Source of the DNA: Pseudomonadota bacterium
GTDB lineage: Bacteria; Pseudomonadota; Alphaproteobacteria; Rhizobiales; Xanthobacteraceae
Direction: 5' to 3'
NCBI GenBank assembly: GCA_023435725.1
Contig: JAEYRD010000057.1
Coordinates: 1 to 64,000 of the forward strand
Length of the DNA stretch: 64,000 bases
This document shows, in pieces, positions 54,062-63,239 of the stretch; positions within the stretch are counted from its first letter, which is position 1; each line of letters begins with the position of its first letter. The notes below the pieces were generated by a model, which worked only from the letters and a program-made list of their open reading frames with translations, was not told the origin of the DNA and did not search any database. A program made the position numbers and the translations under genes.

Positions 54062-55878
54062 TGGCGCCGCTTCTTGAATTGAAGAACATGACGGTCGCCG
54101 TCGGCCGCTCCGAGTCTGCAAAGATCATCCTCGAGGACATCTCATTTTCACTGGAGCCGCGAGAGATCGTCGGAGTCGTCGGCGCCAGTGCCGCCGGCAA
54201 GACGGTTCTGTCGCGTGCCGCAGTCAACTGGCTGGAGCCACCGCTCGTACGCCGAACTGGGACGGTGCTGTTCGAAGGCCGCGATATCTATGCGATGAAG
54301 GAAGCCGACATGCGCGCGCTGCGACAGCGCGTGTCCTATGTCGGAGCGAACCCGATGGGCGCGCTCGATCCGACGCTGCCGGTCGGGGCCCAGATCGTCG
54401 AGAAGATGCGCACGGTCGTGCCGGGAACGTCGCGCAAGCGAGCGGAAGCGCGCGTCATCGAACTCCTCGATGCGGTGCGGATACCGTCTGCGCGCAACCG
54501 GTTTCACGACTATCCGTCGCAATTCTCCGGCGGGATGATGCAGCGTGCGCTGATCGTCGACGCGCTCGTGACGAACCCGGCACTGCTGGTTGCCGACAAC
54601 GTCACCCAGCCGCTCGACGTCACCGTGGCCGCCCAGGTCATCCGCCTGATCAAGGAACTCACGAACCAGTTCGACACGGCCGTGCTGTTCATCTCGTCCT
54701 CGCTACCGATGGTGCGCGAGGCGAGCTCGCGAACACTGGTGATCGATCGCGGTCGCATCGTCGAGGAGCAGCCGACCGAGGCCATCGTGGCCAAGCCGAT
54801 GCATCCTTATACGCGCGAGCTCGTGTCCCAGACGCCGAAGATCTGGCTCGACACCAAGACGCTGCCGGCGTTACGCGCCGAGCGCGAGGTCGTGCTCAGC
54901 CTGCGCGACGCCTCTCAAATCTACAAGGTCAGGAAAAGGAGCGGGTTCGGCGGCGTCAACCTGGTGCGTGCCGTGCGCAACGTGACCTTCGACGTGCGGC
55001 GGGGCGACAGTTTTGCGATCGTCGGCGAGTCCGGTTGCGGCAAATCGACCTTGATGCGGCTGCTGTCGCGGCTGGAATTGCCCAGCTCCGGCCAGATCCT
55101 GTGCGAAGGCAAGGATATCGCTCCGCTGAAGGGGCGTGAGTTGCTGGCGTTCCGGGCGCAGCTGCAGATGGTGCTTCAGGATCCGTTTGGATCGCTGCCG
55201 CCCCGGACCTCGATCGGGCGTATGCTCGAGGAGCCGCTGCGGACACATGGCTGGAACGACAAGTTGAAGATGCGCGCCCGTGTCCTGAAGGTGATGGGGG
55301 AGGTCGGTCTCGCGGCCGAACTGTACAACGAGCTGCCGCTCGGGCTCAGCGCCGGCCAGCGCCAGCGCGTCAATGTCGCGCGCGCGCTCGTCCTGGAGCC
55401 GACCATCCTGATCATGGACGAGACGCTGTCCGCGCTCGACCAGGCCGAGCAGTTCAAGCTGCTCGATCTCTTTCAGAAGCTGCAGAAGGAATATGACCTC
55501 ACCTACATCTTCATCTCGCACGACCTCGCGATGGTGCGAAAGGTCTGCAACCGGGTTGCGGTGATGTATCTCGGCGAGGTGTTCGAACTCGCCGAGAACG
55601 AGCGCCTCTTCTTCGATCCCGGACATCCCTATACGATGGCGCTGCTCAGCGCGATGCCGACCCTGGAGGAAAAGCGATACAAGCCCGAGGATTGCCTGCT
55701 CGAAGGCGAGCCGCCGAGCCCGCTCGCCATTCCCAGCGGCTGCAGCTTCAAGTCGCGATGCCCCCGCGCGATGGATATCTGCAGCGGTGTGCATCCGGTG
55801 CTGACCGTGCGGAACGAGCAGGACTTTGCCGCCTGCCATCTTATCGGTAACGCCTCGTCAGAGAGACGCGTCCCATGA
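54061..55878 (+). CDS. Fused peptide-type ABC ATPase, first half with altered catalytic residues
   Basis: The 605-residue protein joins a DppD-like half (1 to about 265) and a DppF-like half (about 280-605). Half 1 has Walker A GASAAGKT (K47) and signature FSGGMMQRALIVDAL, but its Walker B ends VADNVTQPLD, so the catalytic Glu is Asn 180, and the H-loop reads FISSSLP, with Ser at about 213 for His. Half 2 is standard: GESGCGKST (K328), LSAGQRQRVNVARAL, LIMDETLSALD, FISHDLAMV, plus the oligopeptide C-terminal Cys region (GCSFKSRCPRAMDICSGVHP, then FAACHLIG). The first site therefore looks ATP-binding but slow or inactive. Confidence 0.9.
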   Translation: MAPLLELKNMTVAVGRSESAKIILEDISFSLEPREIVGVVGASAAGKTVLSRAAVNWLEPPLVRRTGTVLFEGRDIYAMKEADMRALRQRVSYVGANPMGALDPTLPVGAQIVEKMRTVVPGTSRKRAEARVIELLDAVRIPSARNRFHDYPSQFSGGMMQRALIVDALVTNPALLVADNVTQPLDVTVAAQVIRLIKELTNQFDTAVLFISSSLPMVREASSRTLVIDRGRIVEEQPTEAIVAKPMHPYTRELVSQTPKIWLDTKTLPALRAEREVVLSLRDASQIYKVRKRSGFGGVNLVRAVRNVTFDVRRGDSFAIVGESGCGKSTLMRLLSRLELPSSGQILCEGKDIAPLKGRELLAFRAQLQMVLQDPFGSLPPRTSIGRMLEEPLRTHGWNDKLKMRARVLKVMGEVGLAAELYNELPLGLSAGQRQRVNVARALVLEPTILIMDETLSALDQAEQFKLLDLFQKLQKEYDLTYIFISHDLAMVRKVCNRVAVMYLGEVFELAENERLFFDPGHPYTMALLSAMPTLEEKRYKPEDCLLEGEPPSPLAIPSGCSFKSRCPRAMDICSGVHPVLTVRNEQDFAACHLIGNASSERRVP

Positions 55879-56636
55879 GCTTCACCGAGAGCCGGTTGGA
55901 GATGATCCGGACGTTGCTGCGCCAGCATCAGCGCGTCCATGTCAAGGAACTGGTCGACCAGCTCAAGGTCAGCCAGGAGTCGATCCGACGCGATCTGCGC
56001 GAACTGGAGACGCAGGGGTTCGCGCGGCGCGTCTACGGCGGCGCGGTGATCGATCGCCAGGAGAGCGACCAGCCCTTTGCCGAGCGCCTGCGCGTCGGTG
56101 GTCGCGAGAAGATGCGGATCGGAGAGGCGGCGGGTGCCTTGGTCAAGGACGGCATGAAAATCTTCGTGGACGAGGGAACCACTGCGCTCGCCTGCCTGAA
56201 ATACATCGAGGCGCGCAAGGACCTCACCATCGTCACCAACTCGCTCGCGGTCGCTTCGCACTTCTTCTATCAAGGGACGGTCAACGTGCGGGTGTTGGGG
56301 GGACGGTTGCGCCCGGTCTACCAGGCCACGTTCGGGCCCGAAGCGGTTGCCGCGATCAAGGAACATTTCTTCGACCTCGCGATCATCGCGATCAGCGCGG
56401 TCCATGCCGAACGCGGATTCATGGATTATGGCGAGGACGAAGCCATCCTGCGCCGCGCCGCGCGTGCGCAGGCCAAGCGATCCGTCATCGTGGCCGACAG
56501 CTCCAAGTTCGGCAGGCTCGGCTCGATCCACACGTTCGGGTTGGGCGACATCGATGCCGTCATTACCGGCGGCACGCTTGCCGCCGAATTCGCCGACCAG
56601 TTCCGTCAATTGAAAGTGGACGTTATCCATGCCTGA
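55875..56636 (+). CDS. DeoR-family transcriptional regulator
   Basis: A 253-residue protein: N-terminal helix-turn-helix (ESRLEMIRTLLRQHQRVHVK then ELVDQLKVSQESIRRDLREL, GFARRVYGGAV) and the DeoR sugar-phosphate-like sensor domain (GMKIFVDEGTTALACLKYIE, LTIVTNSLAVASHF, ADSSKFGRLGSIHTFGLGDI). DeoR proteins sense phosphorylated metabolites, which fits the kinases in this operon. It overlaps the ABC gene (ATGA) and the next gene by eight bases. Confidence 0.9.
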   Translation: MSFTESRLEMIRTLLRQHQRVHVKELVDQLKVSQESIRRDLRELETQGFARRVYGGAVIDRQESDQPFAERLRVGGREKMRIGEAAGALVKDGMKIFVDEGTTALACLKYIEARKDLTIVTNSLAVASHFFYQGTVNVRVLGGRLRPVYQATFGPEAVAAIKEHFFDLAIIAISAVHAERGFMDYGEDEAILRRAARAQAKRSVIVADSSKFGRLGSIHTFGLGDIDAVITGGTLAAEFADQFRQLKVDVIHA

Positions 56637-57918
56637 AGCCGCTTCTCCCGATGCTCCGATCAATCCGTCCCGCCTGGAGGCGATGATGGAGAAGGTGTCG
56701 ACTTTCGGCGGCAAGTCGAACGGCGCCATGACGCGGCTCACTCTGTCGAAGGCCGACGGAATGGCGCGCGACTGGCTCGGCGGGTGGTTCAGGGATCACC
56801 AGTTCGAGCAGCAGATCGACGCCATCGGCAACCAGTTCGGAAAGCTTTCGCTTGCCGGCGCCAATGCGCCGACCGTCATGGTCGGATCGCACATCGACAG
56901 CCAGCCGAATGGTGGACGTTTCGACGGTGCGCTCGGCGTCATTTCGGCGTGCGAGGCCGTACTCGCGGTGTCCGAGCGGCTCAAGGCCGAAGGCCGTCTG
57001 GCCGCCTGTAATTTCCAGGTGGTGAACTGGACCAACGAGGAGGGCGCGCGCTTTCAGCCGAGCCTGCTCGGCAGCAGCGTGTTCGCCGGGTCGGCTGAAC
57101 TCGAATGGGCCCTCGACAGGAAGGATGGCGATGGCATCACGGTGCGCCAGTCTCTTGCCGAGATCGGCTATGCCGGCACCGCCAAGGTCGAACGGCCCGA
57201 CGCGTTGATCGAGCTGCATATCGAGGGGGACGGCAAGCTGTTCGCAGCCAACGAGACGTTCGGGGTCTTCACGCGATTCTGGGGAGCCACCAAGTACCGG
57301 CTCGCCTTCCTGGGCGAGCAGGCCCATACCGGACCGACCCCGATGGCGCAGCGCAAGGATGCCTTGCTCGCGGCGGCCTATCTCATGTCCGATCTCAGGC
57401 AGCTCGCGAGCGAGTACGGCCTGGAGCTTCACACCTCGGTCGGCCGGCTCGAAGTGTTCCCGAACTCGCCGAACACGGTGCCGTCGGAAGCCGTGCTGTT
57501 CATCGAGCTGCGTTCCGGTTCGCCCGATGTGCTGGCGCAGGCCGAAAGCAAGATGAAAGAGCAGATCGAGCTTGCTGCGAAGAAAGCCGGCGTGAGCTAC
57601 GAGGTCCGATCGATCGATCGCCGCCGCGCCGGCGGCTTCGCGCCCGGCCTGATCACGCTCGCCGAACGCGTTGCGGCCAAGCGCGGCGAAACCGCGCGTC
57701 GCCTCGATACGATCGGCGGCCACGATGCCGTCGCGATGTCCGAGGTTTGCCCATCGATCGTCATGGCGGTGCGGTCGAAGGACGGCGTGATCCATCACCC
57801 GACCGAATACACCAGCTCCGAAGATCACGCCGCGGGCACCCAGATCCTGGCGGACATGCTCTACGCGCTCGCGCGCGACGGACTGAAGGTCATCTCGCCG
57901 GAGGAGGCTGCCGAATGA
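56629..57918 (+). CDS. M20-family zinc amidohydrolase (N-carbamoyl/allantoate-type)
   Basis: A 429-residue M20 metallopeptidase-family enzyme of the carbamoylase type: VGSHIDSQPNGGRFDGALGV (zinc His/Asp), NFQVVNWTNEEGARFQPSLL (Glu-Glu pair), GEQAHTGPTPMAQRKDALLA, and HHPTEYTSSEDHAAGTQILA for the C-terminal His. Known members hydrolyse N-carbamoyl amino acids, allantoate or ureidopropionate, releasing ammonia. The true substrate here may be an N-acyl or N-carbamoyl amino alcohol. Tightly packed between deoR and the first kinase gene. Confidence 0.87.
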   Translation: MPEAASPDAPINPSRLEAMMEKVSTFGGKSNGAMTRLTLSKADGMARDWLGGWFRDHQFEQQIDAIGNQFGKLSLAGANAPTVMVGSHIDSQPNGGRFDGALGVISACEAVLAVSERLKAEGRLAACNFQVVNWTNEEGARFQPSLLGSSVFAGSAELEWALDRKDGDGITVRQSLAEIGYAGTAKVERPDALIELHIEGDGKLFAANETFGVFTRFWGATKYRLAFLGEQAHTGPTPMAQRKDALLAAAYLMSDLRQLASEYGLELHTSVGRLEVFPNSPNTVPSEAVLFIELRSGSPDVLAQAESKMKEQIELAAKKAGVSYEVRSIDRRRAGGFAPGLITLAERVAAKRGETARRLDTIGGHDAVAMSEVCPSIVMAVRSKDGVIHHPTEYTSSEDHAAGTQILADMLYALARDGLKVISPEEAAE

Positions 57919-58880
57919 AGCTGCTGGGCCAGGCCGAAACTGCAGACGAGTTCCGCGCAGAGCGCGCGCTTCGAAGCTTGCTGCCTGCCAACACGGACAA
58001 GATCGCCTACGAGGCCGCGGCGTTGCCGGTCGCTTCGCCATCCTACCAAGCCGTGGAATCGATCTCGTTTCATGTCGCTCCGGACGGAACGGACATGACG
58101 CTCTTTCTTCGCCTTGGTGCGGCGGAGGTGGCAGAGCTGGTCGATGACCAGGTCGCGTTCGCGGCAGCCCGCCGGGCCGCGAGCCTCGGTCTTGCGCCCG
58201 AACTGGTCGGATGCGATTCCGCTGAGCGTGCGTTGCTCGTGACGCGCCTCGGCCCGGGCTGGAAGTGCGCAAAAATCGACGATCTTATCGCACCGGATGC
58301 CGTGGCGCGCCTAGTCGTGATGCAGAAGACCATGGCGGCGGGAGAGGCCTTCGGGAGAGTGTGGACGGTCTTCGACGGCATTGCGGCAATCTGGTCTCTG
58401 TTGCCGAAGGCCGGCGTGCCGTTGCCCGGTGATACCGACTGGATGCGCGGCTGGATGGCCAGGATGGCGGATTCGATCAGGGCCGCAGGCGTCGATCATC
58501 GGCCTGCGCATGGCGATCCGCATTCGTCCAACATCATGCTCGGGCCGGACGGAGCGATGGCGTTGGTCGATTTCGACATGGCAGGCGATATCGACCCCTA
58601 CTATCAGCTCGGCGTGCAGATGAACGAACTGTATCAGTTCGAGAGCCAGATGAAGCTGGTGCTCGAGATGCACGACGGCCGGTTCGACGAGGCGGCGTTC
58701 AGCCGCTGTCGCATCTACGCCGCGGCTGACGACTTCTACTGGGCGCTGCGAAGCCTCCTGCTCGCCGCCCGATCACAATTACAGGGTGTTGAATTCCTCA
58801 AATACGCAGCGTGGCGCTTCCTGCGATGCCGGATGTTGCTGGGGCAACCCGGTTTCGAAGAACGCTTGCGAACACTCTAG
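57915..58880 (+). CDS. Aminoglycoside-phosphotransferase-like kinase
   Basis: A 321-residue APH-fold protein with the catalytic loop PAHGDPHSSNIMLGPDGAMA and the metal-binding LVDFDMAGDIDPYYQLGVQM. The N-terminal ATP-lobe is divergent (ESISFHVAPDGTDMTLFLRL). Kinases of this fold phosphorylate small alcohols such as choline, ethanolamine, homoserine or methylthioribose. The start overlaps the previous stop (ATGA). Confidence 0.83.
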   Translation: MKLLGQAETADEFRAERALRSLLPANTDKIAYEAAALPVASPSYQAVESISFHVAPDGTDMTLFLRLGAAEVAELVDDQVAFAAARRAASLGLAPELVGCDSAERALLVTRLGPGWKCAKIDDLIAPDAVARLVVMQKTMAAGEAFGRVWTVFDGIAAIWSLLPKAGVPLPGDTDWMRGWMARMADSIRAAGVDHRPAHGDPHSSNIMLGPDGAMALVDFDMAGDIDPYYQLGVQMNELYQFESQMKLVLEMHDGRFDEAAFSRCRIYAAADDFYWALRSLLLAARSQLQGVEFLKYAAWRFLRCRMLLGQPGFEERLRTL

Positions 58881-58894
58881 GGGCGGGCACGCAG

Positions 58895-59830
58895 ATGAAA
58901 GAGATGGGAACAGCTCGAGACGACGCAGAGCGCAGGCTGGAAGGCGCGATTGTCCAGATCGACGACTGGATGGGCCGGAATATGCGCTATCGCCCCGTGT
59001 CGGGCGGCATCAGCAACACGAATTTCCGTGTCGAGGTGCAAGGCTCGTCGCACGATTTCTTTATTAAGATTCCCGGTCGCGGAACCGAGATGTTCATCGA
59101 CCGGGACGCTGCCCGCGCCGCGAGCCGTCAAGCCGAGACGATCGGTGTAGGGCCGAAGACGTTCGACTACCTCGACCATGCCGGCATCGAGATCGCTGAA
59201 TTCGTCGATGATCGGCGCGCCTCGACACATCTGGACTTCATCGATCCGGCGATCCGGGCCGAGACGGTTCGTCTCTACCGCCTGTTTCATCAGGCACCGC
59301 CCTTGCCGTTGACCAAGACCGTGTTCGACATGATCGAAGAGCACTACGATCAGGTCAAACAGCTCAAGGGATTTCAGCCGGAAGATCACGACTGGATGAC
59401 GTGGCAATATCGGCAGGCGAGGGCGGCGCTCGAAGCGTCGGGGCTCGATCTTGTGCCGTGCTTCAACGACCCGATGCCCGGCAATTTTCTGCTGGGCGAG
59501 GACAAGTCAATCATGCTGATAGACTTCGAATATGCCTCCAACAATGACCGGCTCTATGACCTCGCGATATGGAGCAGCGAGCACTTCTTTTCGGAGGACA
59601 TCGAGCGGGAAATCATCGAGGAATATCTTGGTCGCTACGACATGCGTGCTCACGCGCGCTTCATCGTCCACAAGGCTCTCGCCGATATCAAATGGAGCAC
59701 CTGGGCGATGGTGCAGAACCGGATCTCCACGCTCGATTTCGATTTCTACAAATACGGGATCTGGAAGCACATGCGTGCACGTTCGATTATCTACGATCCG
59801 CGCTGGCCGCTCTTTCTCAAGACGCTATAA
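58895..59830 (+). CDS. Choline/ethanolamine-kinase-like protein
   Basis: From the ATG at 58895 (one at 58904 is possible) the 311-residue protein resembles bacterial choline/ethanolamine kinases: RPVSGGISNTNFRVEVQGSS, LYRLFHQAPPLPLTKTVFDM, the catalytic VPCFNDPMPGNFLLGEDKSI, and IMLIDFEYASNNDRLYDLAI. Phe replaces the usual His in the HND motif, but the catalytic Asp remains. With the preceding kinase it forms an unusual pair. It ends at the IMPase start (TAATG). Confidence 0.83.
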   Translation: MKEMGTARDDAERRLEGAIVQIDDWMGRNMRYRPVSGGISNTNFRVEVQGSSHDFFIKIPGRGTEMFIDRDAARAASRQAETIGVGPKTFDYLDHAGIEIAEFVDDRRASTHLDFIDPAIRAETVRLYRLFHQAPPLPLTKTVFDMIEEHYDQVKQLKGFQPEDHDWMTWQYRQARAALEASGLDLVPCFNDPMPGNFLLGEDKSIMLIDFEYASNNDRLYDLAIWSSEHFFSEDIEREIIEEYLGRYDMRAHARFIVHKALADIKWSTWAMVQNRISTLDFDFYKYGIWKHMRARSIIYDPRWPLFLKTL

Positions 59831-60618
59831 TGACCGTTTCCAGCATCGCAACTGATGAAGCCGAGGCCTACCTCGCGTTCGCGGCCGAGCTTGCCGACGA
59901 CGTCCGGCCGATCGCGTTGTCGCATTTCCGCACCCCCTTGCAGGTCGCCACGAAGCAGGACGAGAGTCCGGTCACGATCGCTGATCGCCTGATCGAGGCG
60001 CGACTGCGCGAGCGGATCTCGGCGCGCTTCCCCTCGCACGGCATCTACGGCGAGGAAATGGGTGTCAAGGCGGGAGACGAGTTTACCTGGGTCATCGATC
60101 CCATTGATGGCACCAAGAGTTTCATCACGGGCTTTCCGCTCTTCGGCACCTTGGTCGGGCTAACCTACGATCAACGTCCGTTCTGTGGTCTGATCGACAT
60201 TCCAGTGACAGGCGAGCGCTGGATGGCACGTCCGGGATTGTCGACATTTGCAGGTCACAGATCTCGAGCCAGCGATTGCCGGCGCATCGCAGACGCTCGG
60301 TTTTACACGACGACGCCCGATACATTCGCAAACGCCGATCGCGAGTGCCTCGACCGACTATCGGGAGCCGTCGGATTGCGCCGGTTCGGCGGCGATTGCT
60401 ACATCTATGGGCTGCTTGCATCAGGGCATTGCGATCTGGTCCTCGAGACCGGGCTGCAGCCCTACGACTATATGGCGCTGGTACCGATCGTGGAGGAGGC
60501 GGGCGGGCGGATCACGGATTGGCGCGGCGCCTCGCTGTCGGCAGCGTCCGACGGACATGTCCTCGCCTCGGCGACGCCTATCTTGCACGACGAGGCACTA
60601 CGTCTGATCAACCGTTAG
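59830..60618 (+). CDS. Inositol-monophosphatase-family phosphatase
   Basis: A 262-residue IMPase-fold enzyme: YGEEMGVKAG and WVIDPIDGTKSFITGFPLFG (metal-binding Glu, Asp, Asp) and the C-terminal GLQPYDYMALVPIVEEAGGR for the third Asp. The family removes phosphate from inositol phosphates, histidinol phosphate and other small phosphates. It might reverse or follow a kinase step in this operon. TAATG overlap with the kinase gene. Confidence 0.87.
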   Translation: MTVSSIATDEAEAYLAFAAELADDVRPIALSHFRTPLQVATKQDESPVTIADRLIEARLRERISARFPSHGIYGEEMGVKAGDEFTWVIDPIDGTKSFITGFPLFGTLVGLTYDQRPFCGLIDIPVTGERWMARPGLSTFAGHRSRASDCRRIADARFYTTTPDTFANADRECLDRLSGAVGLRRFGGDCYIYGLLASGHCDLVLETGLQPYDYMALVPIVEEAGGRITDWRGASLSAASDGHVLASATPILHDEALRLINR

Positions 60619-60626
60619 GCGCTATT

Positions 60627-62018
60627 ATGGTTTACACCAAAACTGTCGAACAGACGGTCTATCGGTTCTCCGATCTGAAGGAATTGATGGCCAAAGCTAC
60701 TCCGCGGCGGTCAGGTGACGAGCTTGCGGGCCTGGCTGCGGACGGCCCCGTCGAACGGCTGGCTGCGCAGATGGCGCTGGGCGACCTGCCGTTGAAGACG
60801 TTTCTGTCTGAAGAGCTCATTCCGTCGGAAGACGACGAGGTCTCGCGCCTGATCGCGGAACGCCACGATACGCTCGCCTTTGCGCCCATAGCCTCGCAGA
60901 CGGTGGGGGAGTTCCGTGAATGGCTGCTGAAGCCGGAAACGGGGCAGGCTGAACTCGAAGCGGTGACGTCCGGGCTGACGCCCGAGATGGTTGCCGCGGT
61001 CTCTAAGGTCATGCGCCTGCAGGACCTCATCGCGGTGTCCGCAAAGCGGGAAGTTGTCACCCGGTTTCGTTCCACTATCGGACTTCACGGCCGGCTTTCG
61101 ACGCGAAACCAACCGAACCATCCGACCGATGATTCGATGGGTATCCTAGCCTCCGCCATCGATGGGCTTCTCATGGGGTCGGGAGACGCTGTGATCGGCG
61201 TCAATCCGGCGACAGACAGCCTTGCCGACTACGTCCGGATCGTAGAGCTTCTCGATGATCTGAGGGGACGGCTGTCAATTCCGACGCAGACATGCTGTCT
61301 CGGTCATGTGACGACGGCTATCGCGGCCATCGCTGCGAAGGCCCCGGTCGATCTGGTCTTTCAGTCGATCGCCGGATCGCAGAAGGCCAACGAAGGATTC
61401 GGCATCAGTCTCGCGCTGCTCGATGAGGCGCATGACGCCGTTCGCAGCTTGGGCCGCGGTCCGGCCAATGCAAGCCTGATGTATTTCGAGACGGGACAGG
61501 GCGCTGCGCTGTCGGCGGATGCCCATTTCGGAGTCGATCAACAGACGATGGAGGCGCGCGCCTACGCCGTTGCGCGTGAATTCAGGCCGTTGCTCGTGAA
61601 TACCGTCGTCGGGTTCATCGGACCTGAATATCTCTTCAACGGCAAGCAGATCATTCGGGCCGGACTCGAGGATCATTTCTGCGGAAAGCTGCTGGGCTTA
61701 CCGATGGGAGTCGATGTCTGTTACACAAATCATGCCGATGCCGACCAGGAGGACATGGATGCGCTGTTGACGCTGCTGTGCGCCGCAAATGTCAACTTCG
61801 TTATCACGGTGCCGGGCTCGGACGATGTTATGCTGAACTATCAGTCCCTCGCGCATCACGACGCGGTCTATTGCCGGGAGACGCTCCGCCGGCCGCCGGC
61901 GCCGGAGTTCCAGCAATGGCTCGTCGAGGTCGGCCTCACCGATCGCTCGGGCAAGTTGCTGCCGCCGCCTCCGAAGCTCATCAACGGAATGGCAAGTGTT
62001 CCGCTGTTGGGGGCGTGA
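60627..62018 (+). CDS. eutB: Ethanolamine ammonia-lyase large subunit
   Basis: The 463-residue protein matches EutB: SEELIPSEDDEVSRLIAERH, GLHGRLSTRNQPNHPTDDSM, GDAVIGVNPATDSLADYVRI, FQSIAGSQKANEGFGISLAL, ETGQGAALSADAHFGVDQQT, and NHADADQEDMDALLTLLCAA. With EutC and adenosylcobalamin it converts ethanolamine to acetaldehyde and ammonia. Normal length. No shell-protein, EutA reactivase or aldehyde dehydrogenase gene is present in the window. Confidence 0.95.
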   Translation: MVYTKTVEQTVYRFSDLKELMAKATPRRSGDELAGLAADGPVERLAAQMALGDLPLKTFLSEELIPSEDDEVSRLIAERHDTLAFAPIASQTVGEFREWLLKPETGQAELEAVTSGLTPEMVAAVSKVMRLQDLIAVSAKREVVTRFRSTIGLHGRLSTRNQPNHPTDDSMGILASAIDGLLMGSGDAVIGVNPATDSLADYVRIVELLDDLRGRLSIPTQTCCLGHVTTAIAAIAAKAPVDLVFQSIAGSQKANEGFGISLALLDEAHDAVRSLGRGPANASLMYFETGQGAALSADAHFGVDQQTMEARAYAVAREFRPLLVNTVVGFIGPEYLFNGKQIIRAGLEDHFCGKLLGLPMGVDVCYTNHADADQEDMDALLTLLCAANVNFVITVPGSDDVMLNYQSLAHHDAVYCRETLRRPPAPEFQQWLVEVGLTDRSGKLLPPPPKLINGMASVPLLGA

Positions 62019-62019
62019 A

Positions 62020-62796
62020 ATGACAAGAGTCGAACCTGAGCCGCCCAGACGCGAACTACCCGACCTGCGCGAACTGACGCAGGCGCGGGTGCTGCTGGGC
62101 CGGTTCGGTGCGGGTCTTCCGACGCGGGCCGTCCAGTCGTTTCAACTCGATCACGCGCGTGCACGGCAAGCGGTGTGGTCTGAGGTGGACAGAACTGCGC
62201 TCCGCCTAGAGTTGTCCGATCTGACCGTCCCTGTCGCCGATGTTGAGAGTATGGCGGAAAATCGCGAAGTGTTCGTCCGACGACCGGATCTTGGGCGGAG
62301 ATTGTCTCCTAAGGTCATGCACCGTCTTGAGGCCCTCCCGCAGCAGCGGGACGTCGTGATCGCACTTGCGGACGGCTTGTCGGCTAGTGCGGTCACGATC
62401 AACGGCGCACTCCTCACGCGAGCAGTCGTGAAACGGCTTGACGAAGCAAAAATCTCGGTTGGATCGGTGATCCTCGCCGCTCAGGCCCGCGTGGCGCTGG
62501 CGGATCCCATCGGAGAGCAGCTCAAGGCGCGCGTCTCGATCATGCTGATCGGTGAACGCCCCGGTCTGTCTGCAGCGGACAGCCTCGGAGCATACCTGAC
62601 CTATCGACCGGAGACGGGAACTCCCGACTCACGGCGCAATTGCATATCGAATATCAGGAATGGCGGCCTCGCCATCGCAGATGCCGCTGACGCCATTGTG
62701 GCCTTGGTGATCACGATGTTGAAGACCGGGGTTAGTGGAGTCGGATTGCATGCCGCGGCTGCAAAGCTGCCTGTGAGCGAGAGCCGTCATTCGTAG
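62020..62796 (+). CDS. eutC: Ethanolamine ammonia-lyase small subunit
   Basis: From the ATG at 62020 the 258-residue protein fits EutC: LRELTQARVLLGRFGAGLPT, LQFQLDHARARQAVW-like, DVVIALADGLSASAVTINGA, and ISNIRNGGLAIADAADAIVA. It completes the cobalamin site of the lyase. It follows eutB with a one-base gap. The 3' end overlaps the convergent MarR gene by ten bases. Confidence 0.94.
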   Translation: MTRVEPEPPRRELPDLRELTQARVLLGRFGAGLPTRAVQSFQLDHARARQAVWSEVDRTALRLELSDLTVPVADVESMAENREVFVRRPDLGRRLSPKVMHRLEALPQQRDVVIALADGLSASAVTINGALLTRAVVKRLDEAKISVGSVILAAQARVALADPIGEQLKARVSIMLIGERPGLSAADSLGAYLTYRPETGTPDSRRNCISNIRNGGLAIADAADAIVALVITMLKTGVSGVGLHAAAAKLPVSESRHS

Positions 62797-63239
62797 TTCA
62801 GTGTCTCACGCCCGCGAACAGGATACGGATGCGCAACGGGCGCGCTAAGCAGCTCCGAAAGCAGGTTCGTCAAAGCTGCGGCATCCGATGCGCCTAGCCT
62901 GTTCAAAACGTCCTGCTGAATGGACTTGATGAGCGGACCGATATCCTTGAACTGCGCCGCTCCTCGCTGCGAGAGGAAAATCAGGACCCTGCGCCGGTCA
63001 TGTGGATCGGGAGCGCGATAGACCTGTGCCGACTCGACCATTCTATCGATAATCTTTGTGAGCGTTGGACCGTCGACGAAGAGGCGGGTTGCCAGATCGC
63101 CCATCGGCAGCCCGTTTCCTTCGGTCAGCGCCTCGAGCACGCGGTACTGGTGAAGAGACATGCTTCGTGGCTTGAGCTCCGCTTCCAGCATCTGCTCAAG
63201 CCGGCGATTCACACCTCGGATGAGTTCGGGGAGGTCCAC
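62787..63239 (-). CDS. MarR-family transcriptional regulator
   Basis: A 150-residue winged-helix protein: SMSLHQYRVLEALTEGNGLP, MGDLATRLFVDGPTLTKIID, RAPDPHDRRRVLIFLSQRGA (wing). Convergent with eutC and divergent from the AmiC-like gene at 63463; it probably controls one of these. A small inverted pair TTGA-CATT-TCAA at 63262-63273 in the divergent promoter could be its site. Confidence 0.87.
   Translation of the reverse strand: MDLPELIRGVNRRLEQMLEAELKPRSMSLHQYRVLEALTEGNGLPMGDLATRLFVDGPTLTKIIDRMVESAQVYRAPDPHDRRRVLIFLSQRGAAQFKDIGPLIKSIQQDVLNRLGASDAAALTNLLSELLSAPVAHPYPVRGRETLNYE

Noticed and set aside
60627..62796. Ethanolamine-use microcompartment
   Set aside because: No shell-protein, EutA, EutD, EutE or EutG genes are present in the window; only the lyase subunits are found.
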